A stretch of 64,000 nt of DNA from Melioribacteraceae bacterium (GCA_027030245.1 JALVFE010000017.1:1-64000), one strand, 5' to 3'. Numbered from the stretch's first letter, positions 51,406 through 61,386 are shown. Translations and numbers: made by a program. The notes: a model not told the origin generated them from the letters alone.

Positions 51406-52401
51406 TTGAGCGAATCTTACAAAAATGCCGGTGTTGACCTAAACGCCGGGGATGAAACCGTAGAAAGAATTAAGAAACATATTAAATCCACTTTTAACGA
51501 AAACGTTCTGGCGGGAATAGGCCACTTCGGAGCATTTTATGAATTGAATACTTCCGGCTATAAAAACCCCGTGCTTGTATCAAGCGTAGACGGAGTCGGC
51601 ACTAAACTCAAAATCGCAATAGAAATGAATGTTCACGATACTATCGGTCAGGATTTGGTAAACCATTGCGTAAACGATATAGCCGTTTGCGGCGCCAAAC
51701 CCCTTTATTTTATGGATTATTTGGCATTCGGAAAATTATACCCTTCAACAGCGGAAGCGATTATCAAGGGATTTTCAATCGCATGTAGGGAAAACGGAAT
51801 TTCGTTAATAGGCGGCGAGACGGCGGAAATGCCGGGAGTTTATGCGGAAACGGATTACGATATTTCCGGAACAATTGTAGGGATCGTGGAAAAGGAAAAA
51901 ATTTTGGACGGCAAAAACGTTAAGAGCGGAGATATTTTGATCGGTTTTAAATCAAACGGACTTCACACGAACGGATATTCGCTCGCAAGAAAAGTTTTAC
52001 TTGAGAAGTTCGCTCTTGATGATACGCCGGAAGGTCTGAACATATCTCTCGGGAAAGAACTTTTACGTGTTCACAAATCTTATTTGAAATTAATTCAAGA
52101 ATTACGCTCTCAAGGCATTGTAAAAGCCTTTTCGCATATTACGGGCGGCGGAATTTTAGGAAATACCGCTCGGGTTGTTCCGGAACATTTATCGATTAAT
52201 ATCGATTGGAACTCTTGGGAACAACCACCTATTTTCAAGTTAATACAAAATACGGGAAATATTTCCGGCGATGAAATGAGACGCGTATTTAATTTGGGAA
52301 TCGGATTAATTGCCATTTGCGATAAAGAGTATGTGGATGAAGTTGTTTCCGTTTCCAACCAATTAAACGAAGAAAGTTTTATCATCGGCGAAATCGGATA
52401 A
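51406..52401 (+). CDS. purM: Phosphoribosylformylglycinamidine cyclo-ligase
   Basis: 331 aa AIR synthetase, fifth step of purine synthesis, ATP-dependent. SESYKNAGVDLNAGDETVERIK, SSVDGVGTKLKIA, CVNDIAVCGAKPLYFMDYLAFG, IGGETAEMPG and SHITGGGILGN are diagnostic. Start is TTG 51406 with GGGG 5 nt upstream; no ATG exists in that frame near it. A lipoprotein gene begins 6 bases after the stop. Confidence 0.96.
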   Translation: MSESYKNAGVDLNAGDETVERIKKHIKSTFNENVLAGIGHFGAFYELNTSGYKNPVLVSSVDGVGTKLKIAIEMNVHDTIGQDLVNHCVNDIAVCGAKPLYFMDYLAFGKLYPSTAEAIIKGFSIACRENGISLIGGETAEMPGVYAETDYDISGTIVGIVEKEKILDGKNVKSGDILIGFKSNGLHTNGYSLARKVLLEKFALDDTPEGLNISLGKELLRVHKSYLKLIQELRSQGIVKAFSHITGGGILGNTARVVPEHLSINIDWNSWEQPPIFKLIQNTGNISGDEMRRVFNLGIGLIAICDKEYVDEVVSVSNQLNEESFIIGEIG

Positions 52402-52407
52402 AACGGC

Positions 52408-52905
52408 ATGAAAAATTTGCTGAAAATTTTCTTAATCGGGATATTAATTTCCGCATGCGACGGCGGAATTCAACCCGGAATGGAAGAACCAGGTTTCAGC
52501 GGAACTATTTATTTTATCGGCGAATGGCCAGACAGCGTAAAACGGACGCATATTGTCTTATTCAAAGAACCGTTGTTGGATACTTCCGATTTCAGCGCGG
52601 AAAATTTACAATACGTTAGCAACGAAATTCCTTACGGCGTTAGAGAATACAAATACACAACGCTAAACAATTCACTCTTCGGCGTTATAAAACCCGGCGA
52701 ATACGGTTACCTTGCCGTTGCACAATCCACTCTTGAAACAATTTCGCTGAAACGGGAAGACTGGACAATTGCGGGATTGTATTATAATCCCGGAGATTCC
52801 ACAAAACCGGGAAGACTGATAATTCCGGAAAACACATTCTTGCGAAACATTAATATCGTTTGCGATTTTAATCATCCGCCCGTTCAACCGCCCGGAGGGA
52901 AATAA
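52408..52905 (+). CDS. Lipoprotein of unknown function, partner of a TonB receptor
   Basis: 165 aa. Lipobox LISAC with C17 lipidated (MKNLLKIFLIGILISAC). The mature part is a beta-rich domain (FSGTIYFIGEWPDSVKRTHIVLF, EYGYLAVAQSTLETISLKREDW, GRLIIPENTFLRNINIVCDF) ending PPVQPPGGK, of a transthyretin/Ig-like look. No family recognised. The next gene, a TonB receptor, starts 1 base after its stop, so the two likely act together in uptake. Confidence 0.75.
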   Translation: MKNLLKIFLIGILISACDGGIQPGMEEPGFSGTIYFIGEWPDSVKRTHIVLFKEPLLDTSDFSAENLQYVSNEIPYGVREYKYTTLNNSLFGVIKPGEYGYLAVAQSTLETISLKREDWTIAGLYYNPGDSTKPGRLIIPENTFLRNINIVCDFNHPPVQPPGGK

Positions 52906-52906
52906 A

Positions 52907-55078
52907 ATGAAAACCGGAATGAAAATACTTTTTATTTTCCTTTTCGCGCTTCCCGTTGTTGCTTACGCTCAAAAAGGAAGCATAAACGGAAAAGTAACGG
53001 ATAAAAACGGAGAACCGTTAATAGGCGTAAATATACTTCTCGAAAACACCAACATTGGAACGGCAACGGATGCGGAAGGAAAATTTATATTAAAATCAAT
53101 CCCTTACGGTAAATACAATCTAATCGCATCCATGATTGGTTACAAAAAGTTCACAAAAAAAATAGAACTGAATAAAAAAATAATTTCCTTGAATATTGTA
53201 TTGTACGAAACCACAATCTCTTTTGACGAAGTAGTGGTTACCGCCGGAAAACATTCACAGAAAATTTCGGATTTGCCCGTCAGCGCCGCGGTAATTTCGC
53301 CGTATTTTATTTCAAAGAAAAATTTCATCAAAATGGACGATGTGTTGAGATATGCACCCGGCGTGAACGTTATACTCGATCAAGTAAGCATTCGCGGATC
53401 GAGCGGTTACAGTAGGGGCGCGGGAACACGTGTGCTTGTAGCAATCGACGGGATACCGGCTTTTACCGGCGATACGGGCGAAATCATTTGGGAATTGGTT
53501 CCGATAAGCGATTTAAACCGCGTGGAAATAATTAAAGGAGCAGCCAGTTCGCTTTACGGCTCCAGCGCAATCGGCGGTGTGATAAACATAATCACAAAAG
53601 ATATTCCAACTAAACCGGTAACAATGATTAAAAGCCAATTGGGAATTTACGATAAACCTTTTCACAAAGAATGGGATTGGTCGGATAAATACAGAACGTT
53701 CAACAACTTCACAATAAGTCATTCCAATAAATTCGGTAATTTGGGAATAGCGGTTTCGCTTACCCGTTACGAAGATATGAGCTACAGAATGAACGATTGG
53801 CAGAACCGTTATTCGGGATATTTCAAAGGATTATATAAATTTTCCGGATCGTCATCACTTTCTTTTATGGCAACCGGTTTTTACCGCGATAAAGCAACAT
53901 TCGACTATTGGAAAAATTCAAGGGAAGCTTTAATTCCTTCGCAAAACCAAATCGGGAATATAGTTCACTCGGAAAGGTTTTTGTTCGGTTCCATCTTCAA
54001 AAATAAATTTACGAATAGATTTAACTTAACCGTTAAATCGAGTTTATACCGATCTTTCTGGAAAGATAAATCGGAAAGCAGTAATTTCTCCGGTTCGAAT
54101 CAATACAGAATTGAAGGAATTACAAATTACAAAGTCACCGGAAAATTATTTTTGGTTTCCGGCGGTGAATTGAATTACGGAACGGTCAACTCGAATATTT
54201 TCGGGGATAGAAACTCAACCGCGTTTGCGTTTTATTCGCAAGCGGAATACAAACTTTCCGGTCATCTAAAACTTTCAGCCGGTGCGCGTTTCGATTATAA
54301 CAAACTACACAATCTATCGCCGGAGTTTTCCTTATCTCCTAAATTGGGCGCAAATTATAAATTAAATCCGAGCACAATTTTAAGAGCAAACATCGGTAAA
54401 GGATTCAGAGCTCCCACGCTTGCCGAAACATTTACATCAACAATTACAAGCGGCATAAAAGTAAAGCCCAATCCGGAATTAAAATCGGAAACAAACTACA
54501 ACTTCGAAATTGGAATAAATAAAAACATCGGTAGAAATATTAATTTGGATTTGGCTCTGTTCAACAACGAATTTTATGATATGATTGAACCCGCTATAGA
54601 TATTACGGACGGACAAGTAACTTTCAACAACCTAACGCGCGCAAGGATTACCGGAGCGGAAATTGTAAGCCAATTCGATTTTCCGGAAATAAATTTCACT
54701 TCAACGGTTAATTATACTTTTCTTTTAACGAAAGATTTGAATAAAAACAAACCTTTAAAATACCGCCCCAAACATACGGCTAACATAAGCGCGGAATACT
54801 CTCCCGCTTCTTTTACTTTCGGATTGGACTTCAGGTATTGGAGTCGCGTTGAAGAAATTGATATGGAACTAGTCGATTTGGGATTAGTTCCCAACGGCGA
54901 CGAACGCGTTCCGGTTTACGTGCTTGATTTAAGAGCCGGATACAATTTCTTTTCGCTCGGTTTCCCCGCAAATTTGTTTCTTACCGCAAACAACGTTTTA
55001 AATTACAATTACGTTGAAATGATTGGCAACATTTCACCCATAAGAAATATTTCGTTAAATTTAGAACTAATATTTTAA
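52907..55078 (+). CDS. TonB-dependent outer-membrane receptor with carboxypeptidase-regulatory-like domain
   Basis: 723 aa. The signal peptide MKILFIFLFALPVVAYA precedes a regulatory domain (about 24-105; GSINGKVTDKNGEPLIGVNILLEN), a plug (about 115-225; DDVLRYAPGVNVILDQVSIRGSSGYS, LNRVEIIKGAASSLYGSSAIGGVINIITKD) and a 22-strand barrel, ending RNISLNLELIF with a terminal Phe. The plug is close to colicin I/siderophore/cobalamin receptors. Substrate unknown; the upstream lipoprotein is the best clue. Co-transcribed after purM and the lipoprotein gene. Confidence 0.92.
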   Translation: MKTGMKILFIFLFALPVVAYAQKGSINGKVTDKNGEPLIGVNILLENTNIGTATDAEGKFILKSIPYGKYNLIASMIGYKKFTKKIELNKKIISLNIVLYETTISFDEVVVTAGKHSQKISDLPVSAAVISPYFISKKNFIKMDDVLRYAPGVNVILDQVSIRGSSGYSRGAGTRVLVAIDGIPAFTGDTGEIIWELVPISDLNRVEIIKGAASSLYGSSAIGGVINIITKDIPTKPVTMIKSQLGIYDKPFHKEWDWSDKYRTFNNFTISHSNKFGNLGIAVSLTRYEDMSYRMNDWQNRYSGYFKGLYKFSGSSSLSFMATGFYRDKATFDYWKNSREALIPSQNQIGNIVHSERFLFGSIFKNKFTNRFNLTVKSSLYRSFWKDKSESSNFSGSNQYRIEGITNYKVTGKLFLVSGGELNYGTVNSNIFGDRNSTAFAFYSQAEYKLSGHLKLSAGARFDYNKLHNLSPEFSLSPKLGANYKLNPSTILRANIGKGFRAPTLAETFTSTITSGIKVKPNPELKSETNYNFEIGINKNIGRNINLDLALFNNEFYDMIEPAIDITDGQVTFNNLTRARITGAEIVSQFDFPEINFTSTVNYTFLLTKDLNKNKPLKYRPKHTANISAEYSPASFTFGLDFRYWSRVEEIDMELVDLGLVPNGDERVPVYVLDLRAGYNFFSLGFPANLFLTANNVLNYNYVEMIGNISPIRNISLNLELIF

Positions 55079-55105
55079 TCTCAATTCAGTATCAAAGGAA
55101 ACTTT

Positions 55106-56464
55106 ATGTTTGTTGATTCTCATGCTCATCTTTTCTATCCTAATTTTAACGGGGAAGTCGATCAAGTAATAGAAAGAGCCAAAACCGCAGGTGTGGATTA
55201 CATTTTAGTTCCCGCAACCGATCTCGCATCTTCGGCACAGGCAATAGATTTAGCCGAACAATACGATATGGTTTACGCGGCAGTGGGTGTTCATCCACAC
55301 GATACTAACGAGTGGGAAGATTCACTCATTCCCAAACTTGAAGAAATTGCCAAACACCCGAAAGTTGTTGCCATCGGTGAAATAGGTCTTGATTATTACT
55401 ATGACTTTTCCCCGAAAGAAAAACAAATTCATGCTTTCAAAATGCAAATCGATTTGGCGTTAAAACTCAATAAGCCCATAATTGTACATAACCGTCAATC
55501 CGATGAAGATATTATGAGTATTATCAGAGAATATAAAGACACAAAACTTAAAGCCCATTTCCATTGCTTTGCGGGAAATGCGGACGAAGCAAAAGAGTTG
55601 ATAGCGATGCGCCATTTTGTTTCTTTTACTGGAAATATTACTTTCAAAAAAGCAGACGACATAAGAAAGATTGTAAAACAACTAAGCGTTGAAGATATGC
55701 TTTTGGAAACCGATTCCCCGTTTCTTACTCCCGTTCCGTATCGCGGGAAACGGAATGAACCGTCGTATGTTACTTTTATTGCCGAAAAACTTGCGGAATT
55801 ACATAATTTAAGGATAGAAGATGTGGCAAGAACAACTTCATACAATGCGTACCGTTTATACGGCATTGGGAAGAAACCACCTTTAAGTTTTACTTATCAA
55901 ATCGGAAATTCCCTTTACATCAACGTTACAAACCGTTGTAATGCCGATTGTGTTTTTTGCGACAGAAAAGGCGAAGCTGTAATTAGCGGTTATAATTTGA
56001 AGATGGATAAATCTCAAGAACCGCCGGCTTCAAAATATATTGAAGAAATCGGCGATCCCACAAAATATAAGGAAATTGTGTTTTGCGGTTACGGCGAACC
56101 TACAATCCGTTGGGAAGTTGTTAAAGAAATTGCAAAATATGTAAAAGAACACGGCGGCAAAACGAGACTAAACACAGACGGACACGGGAATTATATTAAC
56201 AAAAGGGATATAACTCCGGAACTTAAAGGATTAATCGATACCGTTTCCATAAGCTTAAATTCGACCGATCCGCAACAATACGCAAAATTGATGAGAGTCG
56301 ACCCCAAACTTCATCAAGAGATGCTCGACTTTGCAAAGAAATCCAAAAAGTATTCAAAAGTTATTATGACAATCGTAGGAATGAACGAGGTTGATACGGA
56401 AAAAGCTAAAAAATTCGTTACCGAAGAACTTGGCGTAGAATTCAGGGAACGGGTCTATTTCTAA
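55106..56464 (+). CDS. TatD-family deoxyribonuclease fused to a TatD-associated radical SAM domain
   Basis: 452 aa in two parts. Residues 1-255 are a TatD metal hydrolase: FVDSHAHLFYP (HxH), GVHPHDT, GEIGLDYYYDFSP, IVHNRQSDED, HCFAG, LETDSPFL. Residues about 270-452 are a small radical SAM domain with NRCNADCVFCDRKG (CxxxCxxC), VFCGYGEPTIRW and RLNTDGHGN, as in the 'TatD family-associated radical SAM' group. TatD is a 3'-5' exonuclease or D-aminoacyl-tRNA-type hydrolase; the radical SAM partner's reaction is unknown. AAAGGA precedes the ATG. Fusion is natural in this group, not a sequencing artefact. Confidence 0.9.
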   Translation: MFVDSHAHLFYPNFNGEVDQVIERAKTAGVDYILVPATDLASSAQAIDLAEQYDMVYAAVGVHPHDTNEWEDSLIPKLEEIAKHPKVVAIGEIGLDYYYDFSPKEKQIHAFKMQIDLALKLNKPIIVHNRQSDEDIMSIIREYKDTKLKAHFHCFAGNADEAKELIAMRHFVSFTGNITFKKADDIRKIVKQLSVEDMLLETDSPFLTPVPYRGKRNEPSYVTFIAEKLAELHNLRIEDVARTTSYNAYRLYGIGKKPPLSFTYQIGNSLYINVTNRCNADCVFCDRKGEAVISGYNLKMDKSQEPPASKYIEEIGDPTKYKEIVFCGYGEPTIRWEVVKEIAKYVKEHGGKTRLNTDGHGNYINKRDITPELKGLIDTVSISLNSTDPQQYAKLMRVDPKLHQEMLDFAKKSKKYSKVIMTIVGMNEVDTEKAKKFVTEELGVEFRERVYF

Positions 56465-56488
56465 ATAAATTTCAGAGGGGTTACAAAT

Positions 56489-57907
56489 ATGAAAAAGTTC
56501 TTGCTTTGGTTATTTCTCTGCATAACCTTAAACGTAACCGCTCAAAATGAAAATGTAATCAATCAAATTGAAGAAATTCTTTCCGATGATTTTTTTGAAT
56601 CGACAAACATTTCCATCGATATTTACGATTTAACCGCAAACAAACCGGTTTATAAAAAAAACGAAAAACTTTTAATGCATCCCGCATCAAATATGAAAAT
56701 CCTTACGAGTACAGCGGCTTTGCTGGCTTTGGACAGTTCATTTACATTTAAAACATCTGCGTATTATTCCGGACTTTTAATGGATTCGATTTGTTACGGC
56801 GATTTATACATAGTTGGCGGCGGCGATCCCGATTTCACTACCGAAGATTTGGATTCGCTAATTAAATCGATAAAAGAATTCGGAATAAGCGAAATCAGAG
56901 GGAATCTTTACGGCGACGTTTCTCTTTTCGATTCTTTGTTTTGGGGCAACGGTTGGATGTGGGACGACGATCCGAGCACCGATTTTCCGTATATGACACC
57001 GTTGATTATTAACGATGCCGCAGTGAAAATTGCTTACGAGCCGAACTTAATTGACAAACCGGTTGTGGTTAAAACCATTCCCGAATCAAAATTTTTCGAT
57101 ATTGAAAATACGTCGGTTACGATTATCGAAGATACATCGGATTTAACAATAACAAGGGATTGGATAAACCGCAATAACACAATTATCGTAAAAGGCACGC
57201 TTTCATATAAAGCCGAACCCGATACGGTATCGCTTAATTTGGTTCATCCCGAAAAATATTTTCTTACTTTAACCGAAGAGAGCTTGAGACGAAATAATAT
57301 CGCTTTCGAAGGATTTCTTGATACTGCGACGATGCCTTATTTTACTCACCCCATTGCAACATTCGAGAGAAGTTTGGATTCAGTTTTAATAAACTTGAAT
57401 AAAGAAAGCGACAACCTTAGCGCCGAAATGTTGTTGAGAGCTCTTGCCTACACTTATTTCGGCAAACCGGCTAAAGCCGAAAACGGATTGAAATTAATTG
57501 ACAGTTTGGTAATAATGATTGGCTTGGATCCGGATGATTATAAATTTGCGGACGGTTCGGGTGTTTCGAGATATAATTTGGTTACAACCGAATTAATTTT
57601 AGAAGTATTAAAATTCATTTATTACAACTATCCGGAAAAATATAAACTTTTATACGAATCGTTTCCCGTTGCGGGCGTGGACGGAACTTTAGAAAAAAGA
57701 ATGACCAATTCTACTTCTTTCAATAATGTGCATGCAAAAACCGGTTCGCTTAGCGGCGTCAGCTCTCTTTCTGGTTATCTCACTACTAAAAACAACCATC
57801 AGCTTGCATTCTCGATTTTCATTCAAAATTTTATCGAAAGTTCGAAAGTGCCGCATATAATTCAAGATAAAATATGTGATATATTAACATCTTCAACAAT
57901 TAAATAA
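56489..57907 (+). CDS. dacB: D-alanyl-D-alanine carboxypeptidase/endopeptidase (PBP4 family)
   Basis: 472 aa, peptidase S13. The signal peptide MKKFLLWLFLCITLNVTA targets the periplasm. Penicillin-binding motifs: SxxK as HPASNMKIL (S67, K70), SxN as SDNLSAE, KTG as HAKTGSLSG. Trims or cuts peptidoglycan cross-links. GAGGGG lies 9 nt before the ATG. prmA begins 1 base after the stop. Confidence 0.94.
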   Translation: MKKFLLWLFLCITLNVTAQNENVINQIEEILSDDFFESTNISIDIYDLTANKPVYKKNEKLLMHPASNMKILTSTAALLALDSSFTFKTSAYYSGLLMDSICYGDLYIVGGGDPDFTTEDLDSLIKSIKEFGISEIRGNLYGDVSLFDSLFWGNGWMWDDDPSTDFPYMTPLIINDAAVKIAYEPNLIDKPVVVKTIPESKFFDIENTSVTIIEDTSDLTITRDWINRNNTIIVKGTLSYKAEPDTVSLNLVHPEKYFLTLTEESLRRNNIAFEGFLDTATMPYFTHPIATFERSLDSVLINLNKESDNLSAEMLLRALAYTYFGKPAKAENGLKLIDSLVIMIGLDPDDYKFADGSGVSRYNLVTTELILEVLKFIYYNYPEKYKLLYESFPVAGVDGTLEKRMTNSTSFNNVHAKTGSLSGVSSLSGYLTTKNNHQLAFSIFIQNFIESSKVPHIIQDKICDILTSSTIK

Positions 57908-57908
57908 A

Positions 57909-58763
57909 ATGGAAAATTTCAAAAAATTTATTATTAAATCCGAACCCTTTAATACGGAATTATTAAGCGGAATTCTTTGGGAACTCGATATTCTCGGAAT
58001 TGAAGAAGAAGACGATTTTATTTCCGTTTATTGTAAACAAGAATCTCAATTAACAAAAGAAAAAGTAGCTTCGACTCTTTCAAAACTGAAAAAAGAAAAT
58101 TTGTTGGAATCATTTCAAATTGCGGAAGAAGAAGTAGAGAATAAAAATTGGAACGAGGAATGGGAAAGGAAACAGGAGATAATTAAAATCCCGCCGCGAA
58201 TTGTAATCCGCCCTTCTTTCAAAGAGTACTCACCTGCAAACGACGAAATAGTGATAATTATAAATCCCCAAATGTCATTCGGTACCGGGAGACACGAAAC
58301 AACGAGACTAATGTTGGAATTATTACAGAAATACACTCGTCCGGATGATGAAGTTTTGGACGTTGGAAGCGGTACGGGAATTTTGGGAATAGCTGCGGCA
58401 AAAATGGGTGCGGGTCGAGTTCTGGCAATTGATAATGATGAATGGTGTTATATCAATGGTGTTGAAAATGCTAAAATTAACGGTGTTTCCGAAAAAGTAG
58501 TAATACAGCATTCGGAAATCGCTTCCGTTTCCAACCAAAAATTCGATTTGGTTTTGGCAAACATCAATAAAAACATTTTACTATCGATACAAAAAGAACT
58601 CGCCCGCACTGTAAAAGATAACACAGGCAGATTAATTCTTTCGGGAATATTGAATTCCGATGAAAAAGAATTAATCGCAACCTTTGAAAACCTATCGTTT
58701 AACTTACTCGAAACAAAAAGATTAAACGAATGGTCTGCATTAGTTTTCGAAAAACGAAATTAA
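57909..58763 (+). CDS. prmA: Ribosomal protein L11 methyltransferase
   Basis: 284 aa. The N-terminal substrate-recognition domain (1-100) with NWNEEWERK is followed by the SAM domain: MSFGTGRHETTRLMLELL, EVLDVGSGTGILGIAAAKMGA, LANINKNIL. Trimethylates L11. ATG 57909 directly follows the dacB stop. Its last 4 bases overlap the end of the opposing MarR gene. Confidence 0.95.
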   Translation: MENFKKFIIKSEPFNTELLSGILWELDILGIEEEDDFISVYCKQESQLTKEKVASTLSKLKKENLLESFQIAEEEVENKNWNEEWERKQEIIKIPPRIVIRPSFKEYSPANDEIVIIINPQMSFGTGRHETTRLMLELLQKYTRPDDEVLDVGSGTGILGIAAAKMGAGRVLAIDNDEWCYINGVENAKINGVSEKVVIQHSEIASVSNQKFDLVLANINKNILLSIQKELARTVKDNTGRLILSGILNSDEKELIATFENLSFNLLETKRLNEWSALVFEKRN

Positions 58764-59188
58764 GAAGCCAGTTTATTCAACAATTTCAGTAATTGCTTCA
58801 ATTCGTTATCGGACAATTTGCTTGTAAAACTTTGTAAAGTTTTAACATGCTCTGGGAAAAGTTTCTCGAATTTTTGTTTTCCTTTAGGAGTAATTTCCGC
58901 GTTAATAACTCTGCGGTCTTCCTTCGAAGGATTTCTTCTTACGAGATCTTCCTTTTCCAAATTGTCGATAACACATGTGATATTTGCACCGGTCACATGC
59001 ATTTGCTCGCTAATTCTTTTCAAAGGAATACTTCCCTTTTCAGTTAGAATTTCAAGAACGCTAAATTGGGGACTTGTAAGCTTATGAGCATATACTTGTT
59101 GAGAGTGAGCTCTCTTAAGTACTTCGTAAGCTTTGTTCATTGTTTCCCACAATTCAAGCGCTGCTTGAGCTTTTGTTTGTTTAGCCAT
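58760..59188 (-). CDS. MarR-family transcriptional regulator
   Basis: 142 aa winged helix. LTSPQFSVLEILTEKGSIPLKRISEQMHVTGANITCVIDNLEKEDLVRRNPSKEDRRVINAEITPKGK is the classic MarR DNA-binding core. Probably senses a small ligand or oxidant. GGGAG precedes the ATG. The YgjP-like gene lies 18 bases upstream on the same strand, so the two may be co-regulated. Confidence 0.93.
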   Translation of the reverse strand: MAKQTKAQAALELWETMNKAYEVLKRAHSQQVYAHKLTSPQFSVLEILTEKGSIPLKRISEQMHVTGANITCVIDNLEKEDLVRRNPSKEDRRVINAEITPKGKQKFEKLFPEHVKTLQSFTSKLSDNELKQLLKLLNKLAS

Positions 59189-59206
59189 GTTTCTTTCTCC
59201 CTTCCA

Positions 59207-59872
59207 TTAGTTAAGAAATAAGCCTAATTGATATTTGTGGTTTTTGTAGTCGGGCATTATAGCCTCCACTAGTTTCCAAAAATTATTTGAATGATTCATC
59301 TCTTTCAGGTGGCACAATTCGTGCACAACTACATAATCAATAATTTTACTGTTAAAATACATAAGTTTATAATTAAAAGAAAGGGTTCCGTTGCTGGAAC
59401 AACTTCCCCATCTGCTTTTTTGAGCCCTAATTATGACTTTATTGTATAAAAATCCGAATTTACCGGCAAAATATTCAACCCTTTTAGGAATGTATTCTTT
59501 TGCTTTACCCTTCAACCAAGTATTATACAGTTCCCTAATATTTTTATCTTTACTAGACTTTAATAATAATAATTTGTCGTTAAATATCAAAGCTGGTTTT
59601 ACTAATTCCCTATCGTCTGTTTTAACTTCCAACTCGTTACCTAAAAAATAAAACTTTTGTAGTTTATTCTGAATATTTTGGTAATTTTTGAGTATAGATT
59701 CTTTTTTATTGAACATTAGTTCTTCGGCGCGGGAAATACTGACGAATCTTGGCACTATTAATTGTATTTCACCGTCCAAGTTTATTTTCAGTCTAACATA
59801 TTTGGCTCTGTTGCTCTTTTTAACCGAATATGTTATTTTAGCGCCGTTTATGTTAACACATTTATTATTCAA
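59207..59872 (-). CDS. YgjP/SprT-like zinc metallopeptidase-fold protein (DUF45)
   Basis: 221 aa. The HExxH motif appears as VVHELCHLKEMNHS, preceded by RWGSCSSNGTLSFNYKLMYF, the pair that marks YgjP/DUF45 proteins. Start is TTG at 59872, directly after an in-frame TAA; ATG triplets nearby are out of frame. Zinc peptidase activity is likely by family but a substrate is unknown. Confidence 0.88.
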   Translation of the reverse strand: MNNKCVNINGAKITYSVKKSNRAKYVRLKINLDGEIQLIVPRFVSISRAEELMFNKKESILKNYQNIQNKLQKFYFLGNELEVKTDDRELVKPALIFNDKLLLLKSSKDKNIRELYNTWLKGKAKEYIPKRVEYFAGKFGFLYNKVIIRAQKSRWGSCSSNGTLSFNYKLMYFNSKIIDYVVVHELCHLKEMNHSNNFWKLVEAIMPDYKNHKYQLGLFLN

Positions 59873-59964
59873 TTATTACGATATAGTAAAATACAAGTTT
59901 GAAATTAAATTTAACTCTTTTAATTTGAAAGTTCAAGAAGAAACATTATATTTATAAACAATTT

Positions 59965-61386
59965 TTGAGACTGGAAAAATTGACTGATATTCTACAAAAA
60001 TTAAATAAATTCAACGCTTTTCACGGTTTACAGTCCGAAAAACCCCTTAAAACACCGAATTTGATGAGTTTTGCAATCGAAATTGAACCAATAAATTTTT
60101 ATTGTTTGACCCGGGACTTAAACAAAAAAAACGATTTTTTTTATTGGAGCATTGCCGAACAACAAATCACTTTTCTTGCCTACAATCCTATCTATAATAT
60201 AAAAGTAAACGGAGAGCAGAGGGTTGAATTAACGGGCGAGCAAATTAACTCCCTAAAAGAAAATTTTATTAAAAACTGGGAAGAATATGATTTAACCGAT
60301 ATTCCGCTGTTTTTCGGTGGACTTAAATTCGCTCCCAACCAAAAAAGCGAAGTATGGAAAGACTTTTCGGATTCGGATTGGTTTATCCCAAGATTTTTAT
60401 TCTTGAATAAAAACGGTAAATATTACTTAATTGTAAATTATTTTTACAACGAGATTGGTGAAAGCGGTTTCGAAAATGAATTGCGCGAGATATTGAATAC
60501 GATAGAAAACTGTAAAACTTACTCCACAGCTAACGTATTAAACAACGTAAGCATAATAAATTACAAAGAGCATAACAGTTGGAACGAAAAAGTTTTATTG
60601 GCGCTCGAAAATATTTCCAAAGGGGCAATCAAAAAAATTGTGCTTTCCCGCGAAGTTGAATGGGATTTATCCGGTTCGATTAATTTAAGTTCCATTCTTA
60701 AAATTTTAGGCGAACGATATCCCAAGTGTTACGTTTTTGCTTTCAAAAGAAACGATTCAATTTTTTTCGGTGCTTCCCCCGAAAAGTTGGCGAAAATTTC
60801 AAAAGGATGGATTGAAGCCGATGCTCTCGCCGGTTCTATCTCAAGAGGGAAAACGGATGAAGAGGATAAACGTTTGGAATCCGAATTACTCAACAGCAAA
60901 AAAAATCTGCATGAGCAATACGCAGTAGTTGAATTTATAACTTCTTCTTTGGAAAAAATTTCCGATGAAATAATTTATAACGAACAACCCGTTATCCGCA
61001 AACTGCCGAACATTCAGCATTTATGGACTCCGATACGGGCGAAGATAAAAAATAAAATGCCGTTGTTTTCAATTTTAAAAGAGCTTCATCCAACGCCGGC
61101 AATTTGCGGCGCACCTTGGATGAATGCGTTAAAATCGATTACGGAAATGGAAGAGCACGACAGAGGCTTGTATGCCGGAATAGTCGGTTGGTTAAGTTTT
61201 GAAAACGAAGCGGAATTTGCCGTTGCAATCAGAACGGCACTTTACAAAGAGAAGAAGATCTTCGCTTACGCAGGCTGCGGAATTGTAGAAGGCTCCGAAC
61301 CGCAAGAAGAATTTAACGAGACCGAACTGAAATTAAAACCGATTAAAAATCTCTTCGTTCATGAAAATTCCTATCAATCGCAATAG
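59965..61386 (+). CDS. menF: Isochorismate synthase MenF
   Basis: 473 aa chorismate-binding enzyme. IKKIVLSREVEWDLSG, YVFAFKRNDSIFFGASPEKLAKI, ALAGSISRGKTDEEDKRLESELL, KNLHEQYAVVEFI and HPTPAICGAPWMNAL are typical of MenF/EntC. Converts chorismate to isochorismate for menaquinone. No ATG precedes residue 30; start is TTG 59965, or TTG 59980 which has TGGA a few bases upstream. Overlaps menD by 26 bases. First gene of the men run. Confidence 0.93.
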   Translation: MRLEKLTDILQKLNKFNAFHGLQSEKPLKTPNLMSFAIEIEPINFYCLTRDLNKKNDFFYWSIAEQQITFLAYNPIYNIKVNGEQRVELTGEQINSLKENFIKNWEEYDLTDIPLFFGGLKFAPNQKSEVWKDFSDSDWFIPRFLFLNKNGKYYLIVNYFYNEIGESGFENELREILNTIENCKTYSTANVLNNVSIINYKEHNSWNEKVLLALENISKGAIKKIVLSREVEWDLSGSINLSSILKILGERYPKCYVFAFKRNDSIFFGASPEKLAKISKGWIEADALAGSISRGKTDEEDKRLESELLNSKKNLHEQYAVVEFITSSLEKISDEIIYNEQPVIRKLPNIQHLWTPIRAKIKNKMPLFSILKELHPTPAICGAPWMNALKSITEMEEHDRGLYAGIVGWLSFENEAEFAVAIRTALYKEKKIFAYAGCGIVEGSEPQEEFNETELKLKPIKNLFVHENSYQSQ

